A DNA stretch of 64,000 bases. Origin: Ignavibacteria bacterium. Its GTDB lineage: Bacteria > Bacteroidota > Ignavibacteria > Kapaibacteriales > UBA961. The notes beneath the pieces were generated by a model that saw nothing but the letters and a program-made list of their open reading frames with translations, made no database searches and was not told where the DNA came from. Position 1 is the stretch's first letter, and each line of letters opens with the position of its first letter. The position numbers and the translations under genes are program-made. Below, in pieces: positions 38,233-49,084 of this stretch. The stretch is taken from contig JADJXV010000007.1 in NCBI GenBank assembly GCA_016720145.1, positions 124,001 to 188,000 of the forward strand, in the 5' to 3' direction.

Positions 38233-41200
38233 ATGCGCTTACTTTTTTACTATTTCGTTGCAATAGTTGTCGCCGTCACCAGTGCGGGAGCAGCTATACC
38301 GGCTAGTACGTATTCGTTGCAAAAACAGCCCGGATACGTTGAAAATAAAGGACAGATTCTAGACCAGTTTAACAAGCCGAACACCTCGGTTCGATACCTG
38401 CTCAGCCGCCCCGGACTGAATATTCAACTCAAGGCAAATAGCTTTAGTTATGATAGTTATATCGAGAAAACCTTGCCGGTAAAAGACAAATCTACAGCCA
38501 TCCATCAGCCGAAAGAGCAGCAGCACGAGTCGTTCGAACAGCACTTTCATCGTGTGGATGTGGAACTCGTCGGCGCGAACCCTGCGCCACTCCTGCACGC
38601 AATCGGCGCATCGGATGATTATCAGAATTATTATACAACCGGACTTGGCGAGGAGGGTGTGACGAATGTTCGCAACTATGCGCGAATCGTATATGTTGAT
38701 ATTTATCCGCATATAGATTTGGAGTTTTTTCTGGGCTCGCAGGGTGAAGCCGAGTATCAGTTTATCATCCACCCGGGTGGTGATGCATCTGTTATCCGAT
38801 TGCATTATAAAGGTGCTTCAAGTACTTCGCTTACCGGTAATTTAATCGAACTCACACTCAGACATGGTAGTATTTCCGAACATATTCCCAAAAGCTATCT
38901 GGCTGAGAGCGGACGTGAACTCCGAGTGAAGTTTCAAAAAATTGAAATGGATATGTATGGCTATTCTGTGCCTAACTATGCGTTGGATCAGACACTTGTC
39001 ATCGACCCTACACCTTCTTTGAAATGGGGAACATATTTTGGTGGAAGTAAAAATGATGGTGGAAACTGTATTGCAACAGACCAAAATAATGGCATTTATA
39101 TAGGCGGCTCCACTTTTAGCACTGCCTCAATAGCTACAGTCGGTGCACATCAAGTGGTATATGTTGGCGCATGTGATGTTTTTATCGCTGCTTTTACAAA
39201 AGATGGCTTACGTCGATGGAGCACATATTATGGTGGATCTCAGCCTGATGCCATTGGCGGAATTGATGTAGATCCAAGTGGGAATATATTCATTGTCGGA
39301 ACCACGGAAAGTGATAACGGAATTTCCACATCAGGCGCCTACCAAGTAGCCAAGCTAGGAAGCGATAATGCCTTTGTGGCTTCTTTTACGAATACAGGCG
39401 TACGGAGCTGGAGTACCTATTATGGCGGTAAAATTGGCGAAAGAGGTTCTTATGGTATTGACCTAACCATCGGTAAAAGTGGTAATGTACTCATTACGGG
39501 CTTGTCAACGAGTTCGGATGCGATAGCAACTGCCGGCACTCATCAGCAAACTAATGCCGGTAATAGCGACGCCTTCATCGCTTCTTTCTCCAATGTAGGG
39601 GTTAGGCAGTGGGGTACATTTTATGGTGGAGGGCTCAACGAACATTCCACCGGAATCACGACAGATAAGAATGGTAATGTCTATATTGCCGGTATAACAG
39701 CAAGTACCGGCGGAATTGTACTAACAGGTAGTTCCCCCCATCAATCTTCTCTCAAGGGAAGCGAAGACGCCTTCATTGCAAAATTTACAAGCTCCGGCAA
39801 TCTTCTCTGGAGCACATATTATGGTGGTGATGATGTTGATTATGGAGATGATATTAAAGTCGATACAACAGGCGCTGTATTTATAGTAGGAGGTACGAAT
39901 AGCACAAATTTTATCTCAACAAACAATGGATATCAGCCAACCTTTGGTGGAGCCAATGGATGTGACCAAAGTTGTACATCAATAGGATGGAGTATTGAGA
40001 TGGGTCTAGTAAACAGTAGTACGGGTGCTGGAGATATTTTCTTGGCAAAATTTTCCGAAGTCGGTGCACTCATTTGGGGAACTTATTATGGTGGAAATGA
40101 CTGTGAGAACGGGAGTTCTTTGGCATTAGACAGACTTGGGAATGCGTATCTTATCGGTACTACTAATAGTTCATCATCAGTGTTCGCTTCGAGCACTGCA
40201 TATCAGCAAAATAATAACGGTGAATGTGAGACATTTATAGCGAAATTTTTATCGAATGGAATGCGTGATTGGTCAACCTATTATGGCGGAGAAGCTGGAG
40301 AATATGGCTTTGATATAGCAGTGGATAATGATCTGAATGTATTTGCAACTGGATGGACGTCAAGTAAAAATAATATCGCTACTCCGGGAGCTCATCAAGT
40401 AGTGCTTAGTGAGAATTCGCTTATTGCTTATATCGATGCATTCATCACCCGGTGGGAACAGTGCAATGAACTCTCCATTTCAATTTCATCGAATAAGTCC
40501 TCCGCTTTTTGCTTAGATGACGGTATGGGGGTCGAATATAGTCTGCCCTTCGCTCCTAATTCAACTTACGAATGGCAGAGCATACGTTTGGGGACAATCA
40601 CCTCATTGCGCACAACTGATTCGAGTATTATGGTCAATTGGACAAAAACCGGTACTGACACTGTTCGCGTACGACAAACTTCAACGATTTCAGGATGTTA
40701 CAAAGACACAATGTTCATTGTCACTATCACACCTATTTTATCAATAAACCTCGGCGCTGATATTGTGACCTGTCTTGGCGATATTCCGACCATCGGCAAA
40801 ATTGTTAGCGGTGGCACTGCTCCGTATTCTTATTCATGGTCGCCCAAGACAGGAATTATTGGTTCGGACTCCACAGCACAAATCAATGTTTCTCCTACAA
40901 TCACAACAACCTACACCGTATCGGTCACCGATAAAAATGGTTGTCAATCTCAGAATGGCATTCAAGTCACCGTACACCCAAAGCCATCTGTCTATGCCGG
41001 TGCAGACACGGTCATCTGTCCGGGTGAATCGATTATAATCGGAAATGTAGCCACAGGCACCACCGGAAGCTATCAATATCAATGGACTCCGTCAATAGGA
41101 TTATCGTCCGATTATATAGCCCGTCCGACTGCAAAGCCACCGACGGATACCACTTATCGAGTCATCGTGACTGATAAAAACGGTTGCAAAGACACATCAG

Positions 41201-43170
41201 AAATTAAGATTCGACTCTCGAAATCTAGCATAAAAATTACACCCGTTTCACTGGTATTTCCCGAATTACTCGGTTGTGACCCTGCGAAAGATACCGTCAT
41301 TACGCTCGAAAATCCAACTGCTCTTGATGTAGAAATCAGCGCAATTATCTCGACAGACCCTCAATTTAAAGTGTTGACTGCAATGCCATTACTCATTTCG
41401 GCAAATAACGGGAAACAGGTTAAAATTCGTTATGAACCAAGCGCAAGCGGAACATCCAAAGCAATCTTAAAAGTAATAACCGAACCATGTAAAAGCGAGG
41501 TTCTATTTCCAATCAGCGGAAGTAAACAAGGTGTAAGTTTCGCAGTTGCAGATACCCTCGATGCCGGCGAAATTATCACCTGCGCGAAGTCATCAGCCAC
41601 CGTCCAACTCACCATCGAAAATACGAGTAGTGGCGGCGCAAGTGGCGGAGTGACCGTCGTTACTCCAGGCGCATCCATTACAACCACTCTCAAAAACGGT
41701 GAAACACTGCCGAATGGAACACCGCAGAAATACGACGTGACCATCACACCACTTACCGACGGTAATTTCCTCGACTCCATGATGATTGTCTTCAATCCAT
41801 GCGGTATTACCAAGATGGTCTATGTCAAGGGAAAACGTACGAATGTTGCACTCAAAGCAGATATCACGAACCTCGATTTTGGCAAAATTCCATCCGGAAC
41901 GAATAAACCGCTCCCCGCGACTTTTACCAATACCGGTACAGCTGCTTTGACCGTGACAAGTGTGCCAAACCTGAACTCGCCATTCTCAATTCTCTCGGTT
42001 ACTCCACCACTACCGGCAATTCTCCAACCTAACGATAAATTGACCGTTACGATTCAATACACCGGTACAACCGGTGTACTGACGGGTAAGGTCTTTGCCT
42101 TTGCGACACTTCCATGCGCCATTAGTGACAGCATCGCGCTTTCGGGTGAAGGCGAAGTCAGCGCGTTGCCATCGTTTTCCTCCACAAAATTCCTCATTAC
42201 CGATAGTATTTGTATCGGTAAAGACACGCTGCTTACAGCACGTTTGGCGAATAATGGCGGTGTGAATTTACAGGTACAGCAAGCGCTTGCGACGGGTTCG
42301 GTGGATTTTACCGTGCTTGGTTTTGTTCCGCAAACACTTGCTTCCGGGAATTCTATGGATGTGCAGGTACGCTATACTCCGACATCTATCGGGCAAGCAA
42401 ACGGAAAAGTCGTGTGGGTGACGGATCTTCTGCGGGACTCCACCGACCTGTCGGGACTCGGCAAAAGCTGTGGAATTCTTCCCATTGACACCGCCAAAAC
42501 AACCATCAGCATACAAAATATCGAAGCGAATACCGGCGATAAGGTGCAAGTAACCATTAAGCTTACAAGCGAGCAAGGACTCGCACAGTCGGGTGCGACG
42601 AATTTCAAAGCCAAGCTTGGTTTCAACCGAACAATTCTCCATATCACCGAACCGGCGATTATCTGCAACAATGGTACTAATGCAGACCGATGTGAAGTGG
42701 AAATATCCGGCACGCGGCAAAGCGGAAGTGATATTCTCGCTGTCATTCCGGCTGAAGCTACGCTCGGCAATGCCGAACGTACTAACTTAGAACTCCTCTC
42801 ATTTGAATGGCTTAACGGCACCGGTGTTGTGAATGTCTCGCGGATAAACGGCGAACTCATTCTCACCGATCTCTGCCGTGAGGGTGGAGTGCGGCTATAT
42901 CTGCCAACGCAGACCGTCTCGCTGAGTGTGGTGCCCAATCCGGCAAGCGGAAACGCTGAAATTGAATATACACTTCGTGAGGAATCTGCGGTAAAGGTCT
43001 CGCTTGTTGATGTGTTAGGCAAAGAAGTGATGATAATTGACGAGGCGGTCAGACCTGCAGGGACGTATAGAAAATCTGTCGAACTCTCGCTTGCAGGTGA
43101 TGGGGTGTATTATCTCAGGTTGCAAGCGCCGAATGTGACGAAGACGGTGAGGATGAATGTCGTAAAGTAA
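38233..43170 (+). CDS. adhesin 2: giant T9SS-secreted SBBP/ASH/cohesin-like protein
   Basis: 1645 residues from ATG at 38233 (MRLLFYYFVAIVVAVTSAGA, a signal peptide); the open frame extends upstream through the IS remnant but has no initiating context. Segments: DUF7948 (GYVENKGQILDQ), a long SBBP propeller with the repeated core WSTYYGG (about 39020-40450), PKD/Ig-like domains with 'NLGADIVTCLGD' and 'VYAGADTVICPGE' (about 40490-41220), ASH repeats (about 41230-42370), a cohesin-like module (from about 42500) and a type A T9SS sorting domain (SVVPNPASGNAEIEYTLREE). Its 3' part from about 41540 is nearly identical to adhesins 1 and 3, while its N-terminal half is quite different. Confidence 0.88.
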   Translation: MRLLFYYFVAIVVAVTSAGAAIPASTYSLQKQPGYVENKGQILDQFNKPNTSVRYLLSRPGLNIQLKANSFSYDSYIEKTLPVKDKSTAIHQPKEQQHESFEQHFHRVDVELVGANPAPLLHAIGASDDYQNYYTTGLGEEGVTNVRNYARIVYVDIYPHIDLEFFLGSQGEAEYQFIIHPGGDASVIRLHYKGASSTSLTGNLIELTLRHGSISEHIPKSYLAESGRELRVKFQKIEMDMYGYSVPNYALDQTLVIDPTPSLKWGTYFGGSKNDGGNCIATDQNNGIYIGGSTFSTASIATVGAHQVVYVGACDVFIAAFTKDGLRRWSTYYGGSQPDAIGGIDVDPSGNIFIVGTTESDNGISTSGAYQVAKLGSDNAFVASFTNTGVRSWSTYYGGKIGERGSYGIDLTIGKSGNVLITGLSTSSDAIATAGTHQQTNAGNSDAFIASFSNVGVRQWGTFYGGGLNEHSTGITTDKNGNVYIAGITASTGGIVLTGSSPHQSSLKGSEDAFIAKFTSSGNLLWSTYYGGDDVDYGDDIKVDTTGAVFIVGGTNSTNFISTNNGYQPTFGGANGCDQSCTSIGWSIEMGLVNSSTGAGDIFLAKFSEVGALIWGTYYGGNDCENGSSLALDRLGNAYLIGTTNSSSSVFASSTAYQQNNNGECETFIAKFLSNGMRDWSTYYGGEAGEYGFDIAVDNDLNVFATGWTSSKNNIATPGAHQVVLSENSLIAYIDAFITRWEQCNELSISISSNKSSAFCLDDGMGVEYSLPFAPNSTYEWQSIRLGTITSLRTTDSSIMVNWTKTGTDTVRVRQTSTISGCYKDTMFIVTITPILSINLGADIVTCLGDIPTIGKIVSGGTAPYSYSWSPKTGIIGSDSTAQINVSPTITTTYTVSVTDKNGCQSQNGIQVTVHPKPSVYAGADTVICPGESIIIGNVATGTTGSYQYQWTPSIGLSSDYIARPTAKPPTDTTYRVIVTDKNGCKDTSEIKIRLSKSSIKITPVSLVFPELLGCDPAKDTVITLENPTALDVEISAIISTDPQFKVLTAMPLLISANNGKQVKIRYEPSASGTSKAILKVITEPCKSEVLFPISGSKQGVSFAVADTLDAGEIITCAKSSATVQLTIENTSSGGASGGVTVVTPGASITTTLKNGETLPNGTPQKYDVTITPLTDGNFLDSMMIVFNPCGITKMVYVKGKRTNVALKADITNLDFGKIPSGTNKPLPATFTNTGTAALTVTSVPNLNSPFSILSVTPPLPAILQPNDKLTVTIQYTGTTGVLTGKVFAFATLPCAISDSIALSGEGEVSALPSFSSTKFLITDSICIGKDTLLTARLANNGGVNLQVQQALATGSVDFTVLGFVPQTLASGNSMDVQVRYTPTSIGQANGKVVWVTDLLRDSTDLSGLGKSCGILPIDTAKTTISIQNIEANTGDKVQVTIKLTSEQGLAQSGATNFKAKLGFNRTILHITEPAIICNNGTNADRCEVEISGTRQSGSDILAVIPAEATLGNAERTNLELLSFEWLNGTGVVNVSRINGELILTDLCREGGVRLYLPTQTVSLSVVPNPASGNAEIEYTLREESAVKVSLVDVLGKEVMIIDEAVRPAGTYRKSVELSLAGDGVYYLRLQAPNVTKTVRMNVVK

Positions 43171-43287
43171 AAAATTCTCTAAAAATTAAAAATTCTTTGG
43201 GCAGAAACTGAAATTACTGTAAGTTACCATTGATTAAAATGTTAAGTCAAAAACACATTACTATTTACATAACTTAAGGCAAGATTC

Positions 43288-46200
43288 ATGCGTTCTGTAC
43301 TTCTACTTTTGTTTATTGCGTTTCAAAGTATATCTGCCCAAGAAAAACCGCCTCAGTATAGTACCCCATCTCCGACGTTCACTGCAAACCAAGGACAAAT
43401 CATTAACACCAATAATGTATTAGTACCTGAGATACAATTTTATGCCGGTCAATCCGGAAGCGTGCAAGCATTTTTTACTTCTTCTCGCGTGAGCTATGTA
43501 TTTCCAAAAGTAGAAATGAAGACGATGTATCGACCTCAGCATCATCCGGAAGCAGCACACCGACGAATCGATTCACTGCAAGCGGTCATTTCCGAACTCT
43601 ACAGAATGGATGTCGAATTTGTAGGATCAAATCCTAACGCAAAGATGACCGGCTTGGAACAAGCAAGCGATTATACAAATTACTACTTAGCACATTGTCC
43701 TCAAGGAATTACCCATGTACCTTCGTTTGCTAAGCTCATTGTAAAGGACATCTATCCACAGATCGATGCAGTCTGGAAAACAACCGAACGTGGCCTAAAA
43801 TATGAGTTTATTGTACGCCCCGGCGGTGATTACCGACAGATTAAAATGCGCTACACTGGCGCTGATATTACGCAGAATTCAGGGCTTATCACCGCCTCTA
43901 CACCACTTGGAAGTATTCGGGATGAATCGCCGGTGTCGTTTCAGAATGATATGGCAATATCTACGCAATTCTCAAAAAATAAAAATAGTTTTGGCTTTAC
44001 TATCGCAGAATATGATCATAGTCAGACGATTGTCATCGATCCAATGGTCGTCTGGGCGACGTATCAAAAGATTGGACCGGATATAGATGCATTAATTCCA
44101 ATCTACTTAGGGCAAGGACTACAGGGAATGCGTCTTGATGCAAACGGCAATAGTATTATAATAGGTGGTGTAAGTTCTACTAATTTTCCGGCGTCAACCG
44201 GTGCCTATAAGACTACCTTTACCATTAGTACACCGGAGAATGGTGGTCGTGATTGCTACCTTGCAAAATTTGATAATACCGGCACACGGCTATGGGGTAC
44301 CTATTATGGAGGGGCAGGTTATGAACCGCAAAAACTAGTTTATCATCCGAGCAATCTTCTCGCTATCGATGGAAATAATAACATAATTTTTGTGGCACCA
44401 TCGTTTACTTTATCATCTACCGTCGTTAAATTTTTTGGCGATGGGACACTTTCTTGGGTTTCAAATTTTGGTCCGGGTGAAGCATGGTCGGTCACCACCG
44501 ATCCTTCGAATAATGTGATAGCAGTCGGATGGTCACAGGCAAATAATTTTCCAACTACAGGCGGTGTATTTCAATCGACGAATTCAAATCTTACGGGTGT
44601 TGGGGTAATTGCCAAATTTAATTCCTCCGGCGTACGGCAATGGGGCACGTATTTTGGTAAAAATACTAGTGGCGGTGGGACTAATTATAACTTTATAAAT
44701 GCAGTAACTACCGATAATTCGGGTAATATATATTTTACAGGTGAAGCGTGGGGGAGTGGCTTTCCGACGTCAACCGGCACATTTCAACCGGTCAATGATA
44801 CCAATTTTTACAAAATTACCGTTGGAAGCTTAGATCCGAACGGACAGCGTAGATGGGCTACTTTTCATGGATGTGGATTCGGTAATGATATAATTTGTGA
44901 TAATAACAATCTCTATGTAGTAGGCACGACTCAAAGCAACACGCTCTTCGATGTGACCGTTGGTACATACATTATTAGTGGCATCGCCGATGTCTGTCTA
45001 TTCTCCCTTGGTAATAACAACGGCAATCGTAATGGCTCCTCATGGTCCAGACTTTTCGGTGGAAATGATGCGACAAATTGGATTTACGGGCATACGGATT
45101 TTGGTCAAAGCATTGCCTTTGGTCCTGATAATGATATATGGGTTGGCGGCTTAGCGGGTAATTCAAGTAATTTTCCAAGTATCAATGTAGCCACCAATCC
45201 ACCGTGGACATATTCTATCCAACAAGGATTTAAAGGCGGTACGTCCGACGGATTCTTTGCTCAATTCAATAAAGCAACCGGTGAAGCTAAGTATTCTACA
45301 CTATTTGGATCGACCGCCAGTGATTATGGTGGCTTTGTTGTACCCTACGGCAGCTCTAGTTTGTTCTTCGGGATTTGTTCAGGTGATGAAGGTTCGGGTA
45401 CTTCTTTCCCTGTACCAACCAATCGGCGAATCGGTAATCCTGCCAGCGTCACCATCGCCAAAATCTGCACCTCCTACGGCGCACTCACCGATGCAGGTTC
45501 GGATGCTGTGCTCTGCTCGGGTGATACTGTTCAAATAGGCGGTGTACCTCTCACCGGAAGTTCATATGTCTGGACTTCTGCCGCGCCTGCCGATCTCTCA
45601 AGCTTGTCCATCGCCAATCCTAATGCTTTCCCTACCAATACCGGCACTACCCAATACAAAGTAAAATACTTCCTCGAGCAAACGGACGCTAGTGGGTGTT
45701 ATGGCAGAGATACTGTCGAACTCACCGTGCGACCAAGCCCTGTAGTCACTCCGCTACCTCAAAACCCTCAATGCATCGGAAGCGTCGGTACCTACGCTTT
45801 AACCGGTATGTACACGCCACTCATTACCGACCGATTTACCTGGGAAGCAGGGGGAGGTACCATCGTCGGCAATAATACCGAGCAAACAGCCAATATCCGA
45901 TGGACTCGCATCGGGATAGACACCGTCTATCTGACCGTCACCAATAATCTGGGGTGTGCCGCAAGGGTGAAACTCCTCGTCGAAGTGACAGCGCTCCCCG
46001 TCGTAGGTGCAGGATCCGATGCCGAAGTCTGCGAAGGGAAAGGTATTCAACTTGCCGGTACTGCTTCCGGTGGTACTGGTTCGCTCACCTACTCTTGGGT
46101 GCCGACCGTCGGTATCTCCTCCAACACGATTCTCAATCCTATCGCTACGCCTAATCAACCTATTACCGATTATATACTTACCGTTATCGATGCGCGAGGA

Positions 46201-49056
46201 TGTGTGAATTATGATACTGTTCGTATCATCATGAATCCCAAACCCGTCGCCTTCGCCGGTGAAGACAAACAAATCTGTATCGGCGAAAGCGCGCAACTAT
46301 CTGCATCGGTGACAAGCGGTATCGAACCGTATATGGCTACCTGGACTCCTACCACAGGACTCAGTAATCCGAATATCTCCGATCCCGTCGCCAAGCCAAC
46401 CGTCACCACCGACTATGCCTACTCCGTTACCGACGCCAAAGGATGCAAAAGTACCGATACCATACGCGTCGTCGTCTATCCTAAGCCCATACTTTCTGCT
46501 ATTCCACCTTCTTTAGACTTCGGTAAATTAGACGGATGCACATCCTCCATCGAAAAAATAGACTCTATTGCCAATACCGGTTCTGTTGAAGTGACACTCA
46601 CCGCAGCTACTCCCGATGATCTGTCCTTTAGTGTCAGTTCGGGTTTCCCGATTAAAATACCCGCAGGACAAAAAGCAGCGATTCGTATTCAGTATGCGCC
46701 TGTCTCCATCGGACAAAAAACAGGGAAAATCACCTTCGACGGCACGCCCTGCGGGATTGTTCTGCCGGTCAATGTGATTGGGGAAAAACTCAATCTCGCT
46801 GTCAAAAATGTGCCTTCAACCGTTGACTTCGGTCAAAGTATATCCTGCACCAATCGCTCCGCTGATACACTGATCACGATTACTAATACCGGCACCGATG
46901 TGCTCACACTCGCACAACCCATTATTCTACCGCCTTACAGTACTTCTGCTACGTTCCCGATCACCATCAACGTCGGTGCTGATACCAAGATTCCGATTCG
47001 CTATGCGCCTGTGAATGATGGTAATTACGCGCAAACACTCCGCTTTCCCTTTTCGGCAGGCGCGTGTAAGGATACCATCAAAGTCGCTATGAATGGCGTG
47101 AGTGTTTCGCATAGTATCACTGCCAATCCTACACCGCTCCAATTCCCGGCTTTATCCGGTTGCGAATCATTCCGTGATACGACCATAGTTCTTGAAAATA
47201 CTAGCGTTGTGGATGTGAGAATTGACTCCACTAGTGGCGGCGGGATGTTCAAAGTCACGGCGCCTGCGCTGCCGTTTACCCTCAAAGCAGGCGAAAAACG
47301 TGATGTGACGATTCGCTTCCAGCCGTCAGCGACGGGTACGATTCAGGAGGATGTGGAATTTGTGTATAGTCCATGCAGCAAGCGTGTGACCATGCAATTC
47401 TCAGGCAATAAACAAGGTGCGAGCTTTGCTGTAGCTGACACACTCGATGCCGGCGAGATTATCGCTTGTGCCAAGCAATCGGCCACCGTCCAACTTACCA
47501 TCGAAAATACGAGCAGTGGCGGCGCTAGCGGAGGAGTGACCGTCGTTACTCCAGGCGCATCCATTACAACCACTCTCAAAAACGGTGAAACCCTTCCAAA
47601 TGGAACACCGCAGAAATACGACGTGACCATCACACCACTTACCGACGGTAGTTTCCTCGACTCGATGTTGATTGTCTTCAATCCCTGCGGTATTACAAAA
47701 ATGGTCTATGTCAAGGGACGCCGCACGAATGTAGCATTCAAAGCAGATATTGCAACGCTTGATTTTGGCAAAATTCAGTCGGGTACAAATAAACCGCTCC
47801 CTGCGACCTTTACCAATACAGGTACGACGGCACTAACCGTGTCGAGTGTGCCGAATCTGACACTTCCATTCTCCATTCTCTCCATCACTCCGCCACTACC
47901 GGCAATTCTCCAACCGAATGATAAATTGACAGTTACCATTCAATACACCGGTACAACAAACATACAATCTAGTAAAGCCTTTGCATTTGTGACACTTCCA
48001 TGCTCTGCCTCTGATAGCATCGCGCTTCAGGGTGAAGGCGAAGTCAGCGCGTTGCCATCGTTTTCCTCCACAAAATTCCTCATTACCGATAGTATTTGCA
48101 TCGGAAAAGACACGCTTCTCACTGCTCGATTGACGAACACCGGCGGTGTGAATTTACAGGTACAGCAAGCGCTTGCGACGGGTTCGGCGGATTTTACCGT
48201 GATTGGTTTTGTTCCGCAAGCACTTGCTTCCGGGAATTCTATGGATGTGCAGGTACGCTATACCCCGACATCTATCGGGCAAGCAAACGGAAAAGTCGTC
48301 TGGGTGACGGATCTTCTGCGGGACTCCACCGACCTGTCGGGACTCGGCAAGAGTTGTGGTTTTGTGCCAATTGACACAGCTAAAACAACCATCAGCATAG
48401 AAAATATCGAAGCAAATACCGGCGATAAGGTGCAAGTAACCCTTAAGCTTACAAGTGAGCAAGGACTCGCACAGTCGGGCGCGACAAATTTCAAAGCAAA
48501 GCTCGGCTTCAACCGAACAATTCTCCATATCACCGACCCGGCGATTGTCTGCAACAGCGGAACAAATGTTGACCGGTGTGAAGTGGAAATTACCGGTACG
48601 CGCCAAAGCGGAAGTGATATTCTTGCTGTCATTCCGGCCGAAGCCACACTTGGCAATGCAGAACGTACCAACTTAGAACTCCTCTCATTTGAATGGCTTA
48701 ACGGCACCGGTGTTGTGAACGCATCACGCGTAAACGGCGAACTCATCCTCACCGATATCTGCCGTGAAGGCGGTGTGCGGCTCTATCAACCAACGCAGAT
48801 CGTCTCGCTGAGTGTCGTGCCCAATCCGGCAAGCGGAAACGCTGAAATTGAATATACACTAAGGGAAGAATCGGCTGTAAGGGTATCACTTTTTGATGTC
48901 TTAGGTAGGGAAGTGATGATTATTGACGAGGCGGTGAGAGCAGCTGGGACGTATAGAAAATCTGTCGAACTCTCGCTTGCAGGTGATGGAGTGTATTATC
49001 TCAGGTTGCAAGCGCCGAATGTGGTCAAGACGGTGAGGGTGAGTCTGGTAAAGTAA
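43288..49056 (+). CDS. adhesin 3: giant T9SS-secreted SBBP/PKD/ASH/cohesin-like protein
   Basis: 1922 residues, the intact member of the trio. Signal peptide (MRSVLLLLFIAFQSISAQ), DUF7948 (FTANQGQI; about 43360-44070), SBBP segments (about 44080-45470), four PKD/Ig-like repeats (45480-46490), about seven ASH modules (46500-48250), cohesin-like (from about 48370) and T9SS type A sorting domain (48790-49056). The DUF7948 region and the part after about 45210 are nearly base-for-base the same as adhesin 1, while 44080-45200 is diverged. Only 28 bp separate its stop from the double-OmpA gene, so they form an operon. Surface-exposed adhesive or structural role is likely; ligand unknown. Confidence 0.88.
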   Translation: MRSVLLLLFIAFQSISAQEKPPQYSTPSPTFTANQGQIINTNNVLVPEIQFYAGQSGSVQAFFTSSRVSYVFPKVEMKTMYRPQHHPEAAHRRIDSLQAVISELYRMDVEFVGSNPNAKMTGLEQASDYTNYYLAHCPQGITHVPSFAKLIVKDIYPQIDAVWKTTERGLKYEFIVRPGGDYRQIKMRYTGADITQNSGLITASTPLGSIRDESPVSFQNDMAISTQFSKNKNSFGFTIAEYDHSQTIVIDPMVVWATYQKIGPDIDALIPIYLGQGLQGMRLDANGNSIIIGGVSSTNFPASTGAYKTTFTISTPENGGRDCYLAKFDNTGTRLWGTYYGGAGYEPQKLVYHPSNLLAIDGNNNIIFVAPSFTLSSTVVKFFGDGTLSWVSNFGPGEAWSVTTDPSNNVIAVGWSQANNFPTTGGVFQSTNSNLTGVGVIAKFNSSGVRQWGTYFGKNTSGGGTNYNFINAVTTDNSGNIYFTGEAWGSGFPTSTGTFQPVNDTNFYKITVGSLDPNGQRRWATFHGCGFGNDIICDNNNLYVVGTTQSNTLFDVTVGTYIISGIADVCLFSLGNNNGNRNGSSWSRLFGGNDATNWIYGHTDFGQSIAFGPDNDIWVGGLAGNSSNFPSINVATNPPWTYSIQQGFKGGTSDGFFAQFNKATGEAKYSTLFGSTASDYGGFVVPYGSSSLFFGICSGDEGSGTSFPVPTNRRIGNPASVTIAKICTSYGALTDAGSDAVLCSGDTVQIGGVPLTGSSYVWTSAAPADLSSLSIANPNAFPTNTGTTQYKVKYFLEQTDASGCYGRDTVELTVRPSPVVTPLPQNPQCIGSVGTYALTGMYTPLITDRFTWEAGGGTIVGNNTEQTANIRWTRIGIDTVYLTVTNNLGCAARVKLLVEVTALPVVGAGSDAEVCEGKGIQLAGTASGGTGSLTYSWVPTVGISSNTILNPIATPNQPITDYILTVIDARGCVNYDTVRIIMNPKPVAFAGEDKQICIGESAQLSASVTSGIEPYMATWTPTTGLSNPNISDPVAKPTVTTDYAYSVTDAKGCKSTDTIRVVVYPKPILSAIPPSLDFGKLDGCTSSIEKIDSIANTGSVEVTLTAATPDDLSFSVSSGFPIKIPAGQKAAIRIQYAPVSIGQKTGKITFDGTPCGIVLPVNVIGEKLNLAVKNVPSTVDFGQSISCTNRSADTLITITNTGTDVLTLAQPIILPPYSTSATFPITINVGADTKIPIRYAPVNDGNYAQTLRFPFSAGACKDTIKVAMNGVSVSHSITANPTPLQFPALSGCESFRDTTIVLENTSVVDVRIDSTSGGGMFKVTAPALPFTLKAGEKRDVTIRFQPSATGTIQEDVEFVYSPCSKRVTMQFSGNKQGASFAVADTLDAGEIIACAKQSATVQLTIENTSSGGASGGVTVVTPGASITTTLKNGETLPNGTPQKYDVTITPLTDGSFLDSMLIVFNPCGITKMVYVKGRRTNVAFKADIATLDFGKIQSGTNKPLPATFTNTGTTALTVSSVPNLTLPFSILSITPPLPAILQPNDKLTVTIQYTGTTNIQSSKAFAFVTLPCSASDSIALQGEGEVSALPSFSSTKFLITDSICIGKDTLLTARLTNTGGVNLQVQQALATGSADFTVIGFVPQALASGNSMDVQVRYTPTSIGQANGKVVWVTDLLRDSTDLSGLGKSCGFVPIDTAKTTISIENIEANTGDKVQVTLKLTSEQGLAQSGATNFKAKLGFNRTILHITDPAIVCNSGTNVDRCEVEITGTRQSGSDILAVIPAEATLGNAERTNLELLSFEWLNGTGVVNASRVNGELILTDICREGGVRLYQPTQIVSLSVVPNPASGNAEIEYTLREESAVRVSLFDVLGREVMIIDEAVRAAGTYRKSVELSLAGDGVYYLRLQAPNVVKTVRVSLVK

Positions 49057-49084
49057 AAATTTAATCTAATTATCAGGAATTAAT

